Assembly (NCBI GenBank): GCA_020637895.1
Contig: JACKJP010000007.1
Span: forward strand, 1 to 64,000
From: Rhodobiaceae bacterium
GTDB lineage: Bacteria > Pseudomonadota > Alphaproteobacteria > Rhizobiales > Tepidamorphaceae
Length of the DNA: 64,000 nucleotides
Direction of reading: 5' to 3'
Positions 9,008 to 17,492 of the stretch are shown here, one piece after another (position 1 is the first letter of the stretch; the number at the start of each line of letters is the position of its first letter). The translations under genes were made by a program, and so were the position numbers. The notes beneath the pieces were generated by a model. The model saw only the letters and a program-made list of their open reading frames with translations. It searched no databases and was not told where the DNA came from.

Positions 9008-9607
9008 TCAGTCCTTGGCCTTTTCGTCGCCCGGCAGCACGTATTCGGTGCCTTCCCAGGGGCTGAGAAAATCGAAATTGCGGAATTCCTGCGCCAGCCT
9101 GACCGGCTCGCGGACGACGCGGCGCGCTTCGTCGTCATAGCGGACCTCGACGAACCCGGTCGTCGGAAAATCCTTGCGGAGCGGATAGCCGTCAAACCCG
9201 TAGTCGGTCAGAAGGCGCCGAAGCTCCGGATGGCCGGAAAACAGGATGCCGTACATGTCATAGGCCTCGCGCTCAAACCAGTTCGCACCCGGCCAGACAT
9301 CGCAAAGGCTTGGAACGGCGGTCGTCTCGTCTGTCGCGACCTTGACCCGGATACGCAGATTCTGGCGCGGCGAGAGCAGATGATAGACGACGTCAAAGCG
9401 CTTTTCGCGGGCCGGCCAGTCAACGCCGCAGATATCGATAAAGCAATGGAACTGGCAACCCGGATCGTCGCGCAGATAGCGCATCAGTTCGATCAGCGAA
9501 GTTAGCTGCACGGAGACGGTCAATTCATTGTAGGCGTCGGAGCATTCGACTTCCTCGCCGAATTTCTCCGCGATCCCCGCCGCGATGTCTTTCAGGCTCT
9601 CATCCAT
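9008..9607 (-). CDS. nuoC: NADH-quinone oxidoreductase subunit C
   Basis: The 199-residue product is the 30-kDa-type peripheral-arm subunit. The family signature ERE-YDMYGI-F-GHP-LRR is present as FEREAYDMYGILFSGHPELR, followed by LLTDYGFDGYPLRKDFPTTG. It carries no cofactor and is a structural scaffold beside NuoD. It begins 3 bases after the nuoB stop and ends 9 bases before nuoD. Confidence 0.97.
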   Translation of the reverse strand: MDESLKDIAAGIAEKFGEEVECSDAYNELTVSVQLTSLIELMRYLRDDPGCQFHCFIDICGVDWPAREKRFDVVYHLLSPRQNLRIRVKVATDETTAVPSLCDVWPGANWFEREAYDMYGILFSGHPELRRLLTDYGFDGYPLRKDFPTTGFVEVRYDDEARRVVREPVRLAQEFRNFDFLSPWEGTEYVLPGDEKAKD

Positions 9608-9610
9608 GGT

Positions 9611-10189
9611 TCAGCGCTCGATCGTGCCGGTACGACGGATTTTCTTTTGCAGGAGCAATACGCCGTAAAGCAGCGCCTCGGCGGTAGGCGGGCAGCCGGG
9701 AACGTAGATATCGACCGGCACGACACGGTCGCAGCCGCGCACCACGGCATATGAATAGTGGTAATAGCCGCCACCGTTCGCGCACGAGCCCATCGAAATG
9801 ACGTAGCGCGGTTCGGGCATCTGGTCGTAAACCTTGCGCAGCGCCGGGGCCATCTTGTTGGTCAGCGTGCCCGCGACGATCATCACGTCAGACTGGCGCG
9901 GCGAGGCGCGCGGCGCGAAGCCGAAACGCTCCACGTCATAACGCGGCATGGAGACCTGCATCATCTCCACCGCGCAGCAAGCCAGGCCGAATGTCATCCA
10001 CATCAACGAGCCGGTGCGGGCCCAGTTGATCAGATCGTCGGTTGCAGTGACGATGAAACCTTTGTCGGCAAGCTCCGCATTGACCTCGCCGAAAAACGGA
10101 TCGTCAGCACCCAGCGGGCGACCGGAAGCGTCAGTGAGACCGCGCGGTGCCGGCGCGACGAGCGTGCCGTCGGAAGACGTCAATCCCAT
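9611..10189 (-). CDS. nuoB: NADH-quinone oxidoreductase subunit B (cluster N2)
   Basis: This subunit (192 residues) carries the terminal cluster N2 that reduces quinone. The ligand cysteines are in GLACCAVEMM, MGSCANGGGYY and PGCPPTAEALL. I chose the ATG at 10189 (MGLTSSDG): it has a purine-rich ribosome binding site (GAAGGGA) about 8 bases upstream, whereas the only in-frame upstream start is a GTG at 10210. The chosen start overlaps nuoA by 10 bases. Confidence 0.95.
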   Translation of the reverse strand: MGLTSSDGTLVAPAPRGLTDASGRPLGADDPFFGEVNAELADKGFIVTATDDLINWARTGSLMWMTFGLACCAVEMMQVSMPRYDVERFGFAPRASPRQSDVMIVAGTLTNKMAPALRKVYDQMPEPRYVISMGSCANGGGYYHYSYAVVRGCDRVVPVDIYVPGCPPTAEALLYGVLLLQKKIRRTGTIER

Positions 10190-10545
10190 TCCAGCGCTCC
10201 CTTCTTCCACTCATAGGCAAAACCGATCGTCAGAACGCCGAGAAACACCATCATCGACCAGAACCCGAACCAGCCCAGTTCGCCGAAAGCGGCTGCCCAG
10301 GGGAACAGGAATGCAACTTCCAGATCGAAAATGATGAAGAGAATCGCGACCAGATAAAATCTGACATCGAACTTCATGCGGGCATCGTCAAAGGCGTCGA
10401 AACCGCACTCATAGGCAGACAGCTTTTCCGTATCGGGATGCTGCACCGCGATGATGAACGGGGCGACCATCAGCGCAAGGCCGATGACACCGGCGACGGC
10501 TATGAAGATAGCGATGGGCAGATAGTCGCTGATGACTTCCGGCAT
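10180..10545 (-). CDS. nuoA: NADH-quinone oxidoreductase subunit A
   Basis: The first gene of the nuo operon encodes a 121-residue, three-helix membrane subunit at the junction of the two arms. The loop KLSAYECGFDAFDDARMKFDVRFY is the family hallmark and contains the conserved cysteine. The ATG at 10545 (MPEVISDYLPIAIF) is preferred over upstream in-frame codons, which encode a polar unconserved stretch; GGAAAG lies shortly upstream. The promoter must lie in the divergent region to the right. Confidence 0.95.
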   Translation of the reverse strand: MPEVISDYLPIAIFIAVAGVIGLALMVAPFIIAVQHPDTEKLSAYECGFDAFDDARMKFDVRFYLVAILFIIFDLEVAFLFPWAAAFGELGWFGFWSMMVFLGVLTIGFAYEWKKGALEWD

Positions 10546-10959
10546 GAGGACTTTCCGGTTCTCGACTACAGACGATCCATAGCGGCTGGATCCGCTATCG
10601 ATTGTCCTTGGCTTAGCCCACGAATCTGATGAGCACAAGGGTATCGGGCATTTGACCTACCGGTTCATTTCGACGCGCCTCGACAGGCACGACCAAACTT
10701 GAAATATGATGTTTTTTATCATCTTTTTTCGCATTGCGATAAGAGGTTGCGGGAATGCTGCGCCGACCTGCGGCGCTGTTCAAACTGCCCGTTTTGAGTT
10801 AGGCCTCGAAAACCGGTAATACCCACGGGGGCATTTCGGCGGTGCCTGTCCTATGATAGGTGAACGGCGCGCCGCAGAATGGCCACGTTGAGCTGTGACA
10901 CGGCCGGTGTCGGCGCATTTTTCGCGCTCTGCGAACTAGTCCTGAGAGAATTTGAAGGA
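10546..10959. promoter_or_regulatory. divergent intergenic region between nuoA and the ABC exporter
   Basis: This 414-base gap separates the minus-strand nuo operon from a plus-strand ABC gene and should hold both promoters. A dyad ATAGCGG-N6-CCGCTAT is at 10579-10598, about 35-55 bases upstream of nuoA, and could be an operator or leader hairpin. An AT-rich stretch around 10700-10740 contains ATGAT-N7-ATCAT followed by a T-run. I could not assign -35/-10 boxes or a regulator. No convincing gene was found; in-frame codons upstream of the ABC start (from 10879) lack a ribosome binding site. Confidence 0.5.
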
Positions 10960-12753
10960 ATGGAAGCCCTGTTGCGAATTTCGCATCGTCTCGGAGTTCC
11001 GTTTCTCGACGACGCACATATGCGCGCGTTCCGTCTGGTTCGTCGGCATTTCCCCGATCACTGGCTCCGCTTCGCCATAGCCATCGTCGCCATGATCATT
11101 GTCGCGGGAATGACGGCGCTGAGTGCATGGATCATGCGCGACGTGATCAACACCCTGCTCTCATACAACGACATGAGCCGGGTCTATCTCGTCGCCGTCG
11201 GCGTTGCCGCCATCTTCACGATCAAAGGGGTCGCCGCCTTCGTCCAGGCACAGCAGCTTACAAAGGCCGGCAACCGTATCGTCGCGGTGCAGCAGCGCGA
11301 GTTCTACGACAGCATGGTCGAGCACAGCGTCGATTTGTTCGAGGAACTCAACTCCAGCGAGTTGACCACCCGTATCACCCACGCTGCATCGTCTGTTCGC
11401 GAGACGCTCAATCTTTTCCTGCTCACCTATGTGCGCGATTCCCTGACCGTCGTCGGCCTCGTCATCGTCATGCTTTTCCAGAGACCCGGCGTATCGCTCG
11501 TCGCGTTCATTTTCGGACCGATCGTGATCTATGGCGTGTCGCGCCTGGTGAAACAGGTTCGCGAGATCGCCAAGCAGGAACTGACGTCGATCTCGGAGAT
11601 CATCCGGATCGTCACCGAAACATCGATCGGTATCCGCGTCATCAAGTCTTTCGGCCTTGAAGGCGTCATGCGCGCGCGCATGCAAACCGCCATCTCGGAT
11701 GTCGAGCAGCGAGCCAACCGTATCGGCATCCTCAGCGCCATGACCGGTCCCCTGATGGAAACCGTGGGCGGCTTCGCCATCGCCGGCGTCATCATTGTGG
11801 CGGGACTGTCAATGGGCGCGCCGGGCAACACGCCGGGCTCGCTCATGTCCTTCATCACGGCATTGCTACTTGCCTACGAGCCGGCCAAGCGCGTCGCGCG
11901 GGCGCGCGTTACCCTTGAACTCGGGCTGCAGCGCCTGCGTGTGTTCGAGGAAATGCAGCAGCGTCCGGTGCTGATCGCCGACAAGGCCGGTGCCGAACCG
12001 CTGCCCCTGGCGAGCCTGCCGATCGAGTTTCACGACGTTTCCTTCCGCTATAAGCGGAGCAAGACGGTGCTGAAAGATTTCAGCGCCTGCTTCGAGGCGG
12101 ACCAGATGACAGCCCTCGTCGGCCCGTCGGGCGGAGGCAAATCGACGGTATTCAGCCTGATGATGCGCTTCTACGATCCCAAGGAGGGCAAGGTCACGAT
12201 CGGCGAAAGGGATATTTCCGAAGTTACCGTCAAGAGCGTGCGGGAGCATTTCGCCTATGTCGGTCAGGACGCTTTCCTTTTCGCAGGCACGATCCGCGAG
12301 AATATCGCGATCGCAAATCCGCAGGCCACGGACGAGGAGATCGTCGCGGCCACCCGGATGGCAAATCTGGAGGAAGTCATCAAATCGCTTCCCAATGGCT
12401 TCGACACGGATGTTGGAGAGAACGGATCGAAGCTTTCCGGCGGCCAGCGGCAGCGTGTCTCCATCGCCCGCGCTGTCCTGAAACCCAGCGCCACCATCCT
12501 GCTCGACGAAGCGACCAGCGCGCTCGACAACCATGCCGAGAAAGCGATACGCGAAGCGCTCGAAGCCATTCGTGGGCGACGGACCGTCATCGTGATCGCG
12601 CACCGGCTGTCGACAATTCGAAAGGCCGACAAGATACTGGTCCTGGACGCTGGCCGGAAAGTTCAGGAAGGCAGTCACGACAGCCTTATCGCCGAGGACG
12701 GCCTCTATAAATCTCTCTACGATTCCCAGTTTGCCGGGGCCCCTGCCGCATGA
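10960..12753 (+). CDS. ABC exporter, fused membrane and ATPase domains (MsbA-like)
   Basis: The protein (about 597 residues) has an N-terminal six-helix ABC exporter domain and a C-terminal ATPase. The ATPase shows Walker A GPSGGGKST, signature LSGGQRQRVSIARA, Walker B ILLDEATSALD and the switch histidine in VIAHRLST. This is the layout of homodimeric exporters such as MsbA and other lipid, glycan or peptide exporters. The ATG at 10960 begins MEALLRISHRLG; an ATG at 10879 is possible but has a poor ribosome binding site. The stop overlaps the next gene (ATGA), a glycan-synthesis-like protein, which hints at a surface saccharide or glycolipid substrate. The substrate itself is inferred only from this context. 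Confidence 0.88.
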   Translation: MEALLRISHRLGVPFLDDAHMRAFRLVRRHFPDHWLRFAIAIVAMIIVAGMTALSAWIMRDVINTLLSYNDMSRVYLVAVGVAAIFTIKGVAAFVQAQQLTKAGNRIVAVQQREFYDSMVEHSVDLFEELNSSELTTRITHAASSVRETLNLFLLTYVRDSLTVVGLVIVMLFQRPGVSLVAFIFGPIVIYGVSRLVKQVREIAKQELTSISEIIRIVTETSIGIRVIKSFGLEGVMRARMQTAISDVEQRANRIGILSAMTGPLMETVGGFAIAGVIIVAGLSMGAPGNTPGSLMSFITALLLAYEPAKRVARARVTLELGLQRLRVFEEMQQRPVLIADKAGAEPLPLASLPIEFHDVSFRYKRSKTVLKDFSACFEADQMTALVGPSGGGKSTVFSLMMRFYDPKEGKVTIGERDISEVTVKSVREHFAYVGQDAFLFAGTIRENIAIANPQATDEEIVAATRMANLEEVIKSLPNGFDTDVGENGSKLSGGQRQRVSIARAVLKPSATILLDEATSALDNHAEKAIREALEAIRGRRTVIVIAHRLSTIRKADKILVLDAGRKVQEGSHDSLIAEDGLYKSLYDSQFAGAPAA

Positions 12754-13961
12754 ACGATCTGCAATCGCAGGCCGGGCCGGTGGAACTTGCGTCCGGCCGT
12801 TGGGGAGGCGTCAGGGTGGCTCTCCCAGACGATGGCAATGGCCTCGTGCTGAAGACGCGGGACGCGCTGGGCCGAACGCATGGGATGTTTCTGCCGCCCG
12901 GCATTCGGTGCGACGTGGTTGCGCGGAAGGCGCGGGCTACCTTCACCTTCGACCGGGGCGAATGCATCGAGGGCCGGATTGGCTGGCGCGCCAAACTGTT
13001 TCATCAATTGAGCTACCGGCTTACATCCCGTCGACGCTATGTCTTCGTCTATCCGACGCACTGGATCTTTCCGGTCGATGCGGATTCGCGCCGACGCATG
13101 AGCCGCGTTTTCGGCTTCCTGCACTCCTTCAATGTCAATCTCACCAGCCCGGACATGCTATCGGGCCGCTGGTACAGAGACCTTGCCGATACCGCCCGCA
13201 CGCACGTGGAACGACCGCACTCAAAGTCCCTGAAGATCGCCGCTATCGCGCACATGCACTACCATGAGGTATGGCCGGAACTTGCGGCAACGCTGAGATC
13301 CCTGCCCGCTCAAAGCCAGATCTTCATCACATTGACACCGCACGCGGCCCCCCTGCGTGAGGTCATTCTATCGGATTTTCCTGCTGCGCATGTTGAGGTC
13401 GTTCAAAACCGCGGGCGGGACGTTCTGCCGTTCCTGCGGCTACACAACGCCGGCGCGCTGGACGAAGCAGATCTCGTTCTGAAAATCCATGGAAAGCGCT
13501 CCGACCATGGCGCAGGGCTCGTCATAGGCGACTATTGGCGCCGTGCCTCTTATTCGGCGCTGGCGGGAACGCCCGATATCGTCGACTCGATCGTCGACCG
13601 TTTCGACGCCGACCCTGAGCTTGGCGTCCTGGGGCCGGCCATGTTTCGCCTTCCCAACAACAATATCAATGAAGCGCAGGCACTTGGCCAGAATGACGAC
13701 GCGACACGCCAGCTCTACCATCTCGTCTTTGGATCAAGCGAAGGTTTCAAGGTCGATTTCTTCGCCGGAACGATGTTCTGGTTCCGCCGTGAGGCGCTCG
13801 CAGCGCTGAAAAATATCCACAAGCCAGAAGAGCTTTTCGAATCTGAGAAAGGGCTGCTGGACGGCCTGCCCGAGCACGCATTCGAACGGTTGCTTCCGCT
13901 GATCGCGCACCGCAGCGGCTACGTCATTGCCGATACAGGCGACCTTCAACAGGACAGCTAG
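12750..13961 (+). CDS. RgpF-like (rhamnan synthesis F family) protein
   Basis: This 403-residue protein resembles RgpF-domain proteins, which act in assembly of cell-surface polysaccharides. The recognised part starts near residue 160, with AAIAHMHYHEVWPEL, VVQNRGRDVLPFL, LKIHGKRSDHG, WRRASYSALAG and the terminal FFAGTMFWFRREAL segment. The first ~150 residues are not recognised. Its ATG overlaps the stop of the ABC exporter by four bases, so the two are translated together and probably serve one export pathway. No signal peptide or membrane helix is obvious, so a cytoplasmic glycosyltransferase-like role is inferred. Family assignment is fairly good; the reaction is unknown. Confidence 0.75.
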   Translation: MNDLQSQAGPVELASGRWGGVRVALPDDGNGLVLKTRDALGRTHGMFLPPGIRCDVVARKARATFTFDRGECIEGRIGWRAKLFHQLSYRLTSRRRYVFVYPTHWIFPVDADSRRRMSRVFGFLHSFNVNLTSPDMLSGRWYRDLADTARTHVERPHSKSLKIAAIAHMHYHEVWPELAATLRSLPAQSQIFITLTPHAAPLREVILSDFPAAHVEVVQNRGRDVLPFLRLHNAGALDEADLVLKIHGKRSDHGAGLVIGDYWRRASYSALAGTPDIVDSIVDRFDADPELGVLGPAMFRLPNNNINEAQALGQNDDATRQLYHLVFGSSEGFKVDFFAGTMFWFRREALAALKNIHKPEELFESEKGLLDGLPEHAFERLLPLIAHRSGYVIADTGDLQQDS

Positions 13962-14026
13962 AAAAAGCTTGCAGCTCTGCGAGCAGCCATCGCGGCGCGA
14001 CTTAGATCTTTTGGAATTGTAAGGGA

Positions 14027-14103
<77 letters not shown>

Positions 14104-14200
14104 TCTCGGATCACCGACCGGGAGGGTCGAAGTGGGCGTGACTTAAGGCAGGTTCGCCGTCCAAGTCAAGCGCCGTGAACGCTGTTTTCCCATTCGATTT

Positions 14201-14276
14201 TGGTGGGCGGTGACGGGATCGAACCGCCGACCCTCTCGGTGTAAACGAGATGCTCTACCAGCTGAGCTAACCGCCC
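14201..14276 (-). tRNA. tRNA-Val (anticodon TAC)
   Basis: The acceptor stem GGGCGGT pairs perfectly with ACCGCCC. The anticodon stem TCTCG/CGAGA encloses the loop TTTACAC with anticodon TAC. The T arm GGCGGTTCGATCCCGTC is regular and CCA is encoded. It lies 97 bases upstream of tRNA-Asp in transcription order. Confidence 0.95.
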
Positions 14277-14376
14277 CTGAAATGAACAGGCCGGACACGC
14301 CGGCGCGGCTCAGGGAATACAACACCCCTCCCCCGGACTCAAGCCGGACAGAGAGGCGACTGGACGACAAATCAAA

Positions 14377-14407
14377 GACCCTGCGCGGGTCAAACCCGCG
14401 CAGGGTC
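14377..14407 (-). terminator. terminator of the HU gene
   Basis: A perfect 14-base inverted repeat (GACCCTGCGCGGGT, 3-base loop) lies 37 bases beyond the HU stop. On the minus strand it is followed by the T-rich TTTGATTTGT, so it should stop transcription before the tRNA genes. Confidence 0.8.
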
Positions 14408-14443
14408 CAAGCTTGTCCGTCAGCGGATATTCATGGCGCGGCC

Positions 14444-14719
14444 TTAGCCGGCCACTGCGTCCTTCAGGGCCTTGCCGACCTTGAATTTCGGGCGCTTGGA
14501 CGCCTTGACCTGAATGGTCGCGCCGGTGAGCGGGTTGCGTCCGGTGCGTGCCTTGGTCTGGGTTACGGCAAATCCGCCAAAGCCCGGGATCTTGACCTCA
14601 TCGCCTTTCTTCAGTGCGCCGGTGATCGCCGCAAACGTGGCGTCCACAGCTTCTCCAGCGGCCTGTTTGGTCAATCCGGTTTCCTCGGCTACCGCCGCAA
14701 CGAGTTCAGCCTTGTTCAT
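14444..14719 (-). CDS. hupB: DNA-binding protein HU
   Basis: The 91-residue product is a nucleoid-associated HU/IHF-family protein that bends and compacts DNA as a dimer. The family signature GFGGF followed by GRNPLTG-x-IQVKASKRPKFKVGK is intact, including the proline at the tip of the DNA-binding arm. An AAGGA ribosome binding site lies 8 bases before the ATG. It stands between lon and the tRNAs with terminators on both sides, so it is probably monocistronic. Genes directly downstream of lon encode HU in many bacteria, which supports hupB rather than an IHF subunit. Confidence 0.94.
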   Translation of the reverse strand: MNKAELVAAVAEETGLTKQAAGEAVDATFAAITGALKKGDEVKIPGFGGFAVTQTKARTGRNPLTGATIQVKASKRPKFKVGKALKDAVAG

Positions 14720-14823
14720 ATCGCTATCCTTTCGTGGCTGCCTCTACGAATCGTATTCGTGCAATGGGAGACAGTCTTGTTGAAGCCATCCAAAATGCAA
14801 GTCAATTTGCGTTCTCCACAAGC

Positions 14824-14850
14824 AAAAAAGCCCGGAAATCCGGGCTTTTT
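14824..14850 (-). terminator. terminator of lon
   Basis: The hairpin GCCCGG-ATTT-CCGGGC, followed on the minus strand by TTTTTT, lies about 40 bases beyond the lon stop. The opposite side is also A-rich, so it may work in both directions. Confidence 0.85.
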
Positions 14851-14888
14851 CGGCAGCGCAACATGAAAACCGACGATCGTTTGCCGGC

Positions 14889-17312
14889 TCAGTGCGCGGT
14901 CAGGCCGGAGGGGTCTTCCTTGACGTCTCCGGTGACCGCACTCTTTTCGTCCTCACTCCATGAAACCGGTGTCGGCTTTTCGGTGAGGGCGATCTTCAGC
15001 ACTTCTTCCATCCTCGAGACAGGGATGATCTCCAGACCGCTCTTCACGTTCTCCGAGATATCCGCCAGGTCCTTGGCATTCTCCTCGGGAATAATCACGG
15101 TCTTGATGCCGCCGCGGTGGGCTGCGAGCAGCTTCTCCTTGAGACCGCCGATCGGCAGAACCCTGCCGCGAAGGGTGATCTCACCTGTCATCGCGACATC
15201 CCGGCGCACCGGGATACCCGTCATCACCGACACGATCGCCGTCGCCATCGCTACACCGGCCGACGGCCCGTCCTTCGGCGTTGCGCCCTCCGGCACGTGC
15301 ACATGGATGTCACGCTTCTCGAACAGCGGCGGCAGAATGCCAAAATCGACCGACCGCGAACGGACATAGGCAGTCGCTGCCTGGATCGATTCCTTCATCA
15401 CGTCGCGCAGGTTGCCCGTGACATTCATCTTGCCCTTGCCGGGCATCAGGACACCTTCGATAGTCAGAAGTTCGCCGCCGACCTCGGTCCACGCAAGACC
15501 GGTAACGACACCGACCTGATCTTCCATTTCCGCCTGCCCGAAGCGGTAACGCGGAACACCCAAATAATCGTCGAGATTCTTGGCGGTGACCTTCACCGTC
15601 TTCTTCTTCGACATCATCAGTTCCTTGACGACCTTCCGGGAGATCGTCGCAAGTTCACGCTTCAGATTGCGGACGCCCGCTTCACGGGTATAGCGCCTGA
15701 GGATCGTCACCAGAGCATCATCCGTTATGGTGATCTCCTTGGGCTTGAGACCATGCTCGGCGATCGTCTCCGGCATCAGGTGCCGGCGCGCGATCTCGAT
15801 CTTCTCGTCCTCCGTGTAACCGGCGATACGGATGATCTCCATGCGGTCCATCAGGGGCGCAGGGATGTTCAGCGTATTGGCAGTGGTCACGAACATCACG
15901 TTTGACAGATCGTAGTCGACTTCGAGGTAGTGGTCGTTGAACGAGCTGTTCTGTTCCGGATCAAGGACCTCCAGCAACGCGGAGGAAGGATCCCCACGGA
16001 AGTCGGCACCCATCTTGTCTATTTCGTCGAAAAGGAAAAGCGGATTGACCGTTTTTGCCTTGCGCATCGACTGGATGATCTTGCCGGGCATCGAACCGAT
16101 ATAGGTCCGTCGATGACCGCGAATCTCAGCTTCATCGCGCACGCCGCCAAGCGACACGCGTACGAACTCGCGGCCCGTAGCCTTGGCAATTGACTTGCCG
16201 AGCGACGTCTTGCCGACGCCGGGAGGGCCGACCAGACACAGGATCGGTCCCTTCAGCTTGTTGGCTCTGCTCTGCACGGCCAGATACTCGACAATACGAT
16301 CCTTGACCTTCTCCAGCCCGAAGTGATCGGTATCGAGCACGTTCTGGGCAAGGTTCAGATCTTTCTTCACGCGGGAGCGCTTGCCCCACGGGATCGAGAG
16401 CATCCAGTCGAGGTAGTTGCGCACGACGGTCGCCTCGGCCGACATCGGGCTCATCTGCCTGAGCTTGCGCAGCTCGGCCTGAGCCTTGTCACGGGCTTCC
16501 TTCGTCAGCTTGGTCTTGTTGATGCGCTCTTCCAGTTCACCGAGCTCATCGCGACCTTCCTCGTCGCCAAGCTCCTTCTGGATCGCCTTCATCTGCTCGT
16601 TCAGATAGTACTCGCGCTGCGTCTTCTCCATCTGGCGCTTGACGCGTCCACGGATGCGCTTTTCCACCTGAAGAACGCTGATCTCGCCTTCCATGAGCTG
16701 CAAGACGCGCGTGAGCCTGGCTGAAACGGAATCCAGTTCCAGAAGCTCCTGCTTGTCCGAAAGCTTGATTGCCAGATGCGAGGCAACCGTGTCAGCGAGC
16801 TTGGCGTAATCCTCGATCTGAGAGACAGCACCTAGAACCTCGGGCGACACCTTCTTGTTGAGCTTCACATAATTGTCGAACTCGGCGATGACCGAGCGTG
16901 CCAGGGCCTCCACCTCGACGGCGTCGTCCTCGGCATCGGCAAGGCGCTCGACATCGGCTTCGAAATAAGAGTCGTTCTCGCGGAAATTGCGGATCGCGGC
17001 ACGGCCGGACCCCTCCACCAGCACCTTCACGGTGCCATCGGGCAATTTCAGCAACTGGAGAACGGTCGCAATCGTACCGGTCTGGTAAATGCCTTCCGCT
17101 GTGGGATCGTCCTCGGAGGCATCCTTCTGGGTTGCCAGAAGGATCTGCTTCTCGTTGCGCATAACCTCATCGAGCGCGCGAATGGATTTCTCGCGGCCGA
17201 CGAAGAGCGGCACGATCATGTGCGGAAATACGACAATGTCGCGCAACGGCAAAACAGGAAGCGTATCGCCGGCGCCGGTTTGTTCTGGGAGGGTTGAAGT
17301 TCGTTTGGTCAC
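14889..17312 (-). CDS. lon: ATP-dependent protease Lon
   Basis: This 807-residue protein is the cytoplasmic AAA+ serine protease that degrades damaged and regulatory proteins. An N-terminal substrate-binding domain (about 15-210) and a coiled-coil region precede the AAA+ module with Walker A GPPGVGKTS near residue 360. The protease domain has the catalytic serine in DGPSAGVAMA (near 683), with the partner lysine about 43 residues later. Translation starts at a GTG preceded by AGGAG at 7 bases. Length is normal. It lies between clpX and hupB with its own terminator. Confidence 0.97.
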   Translation of the reverse strand: MTKRTSTLPEQTGAGDTLPVLPLRDIVVFPHMIVPLFVGREKSIRALDEVMRNEKQILLATQKDASEDDPTAEGIYQTGTIATVLQLLKLPDGTVKVLVEGSGRAAIRNFRENDSYFEADVERLADAEDDAVEVEALARSVIAEFDNYVKLNKKVSPEVLGAVSQIEDYAKLADTVASHLAIKLSDKQELLELDSVSARLTRVLQLMEGEISVLQVEKRIRGRVKRQMEKTQREYYLNEQMKAIQKELGDEEGRDELGELEERINKTKLTKEARDKAQAELRKLRQMSPMSAEATVVRNYLDWMLSIPWGKRSRVKKDLNLAQNVLDTDHFGLEKVKDRIVEYLAVQSRANKLKGPILCLVGPPGVGKTSLGKSIAKATGREFVRVSLGGVRDEAEIRGHRRTYIGSMPGKIIQSMRKAKTVNPLFLFDEIDKMGADFRGDPSSALLEVLDPEQNSSFNDHYLEVDYDLSNVMFVTTANTLNIPAPLMDRMEIIRIAGYTEDEKIEIARRHLMPETIAEHGLKPKEITITDDALVTILRRYTREAGVRNLKRELATISRKVVKELMMSKKKTVKVTAKNLDDYLGVPRYRFGQAEMEDQVGVVTGLAWTEVGGELLTIEGVLMPGKGKMNVTGNLRDVMKESIQAATAYVRSRSVDFGILPPLFEKRDIHVHVPEGATPKDGPSAGVAMATAIVSVMTGIPVRRDVAMTGEITLRGRVLPIGGLKEKLLAAHRGGIKTVIIPEENAKDLADISENVKSGLEIIPVSRMEEVLKIALTEKPTPVSWSEDEKSAVTGDVKEDPSGLTAH

Positions 17313-17431
17313 ACGAATCTCCTGTCTTATGTCTGTCGTTAATATGGGCCATTCCTACGCAAAAACCAGTAGCGCGACCCAAATGTCCCCGACCGGGCTG
17401 AAAACGTAATGTTTTGCCCGCTCAAACGGAA

Positions 17432-17463
17432 AACGGCGGCGGGATCTAGGTCCCACCGCCGTT
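17432..17463 (-). terminator. terminator of clpX
   Basis: On the minus strand AACGGCGG and CCGCCGTT flank an inner pairing GGGACC/GGTCCC-like core, followed by TTTTCCGTTT. It begins about 30 bases after the clpX stop and precedes lon, so clpX and lon are probably separate transcripts. Confidence 0.75.
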
Positions 17464-17492
17464 GGCCTTCAATAGCTTAGCAGGGGCGCCGG

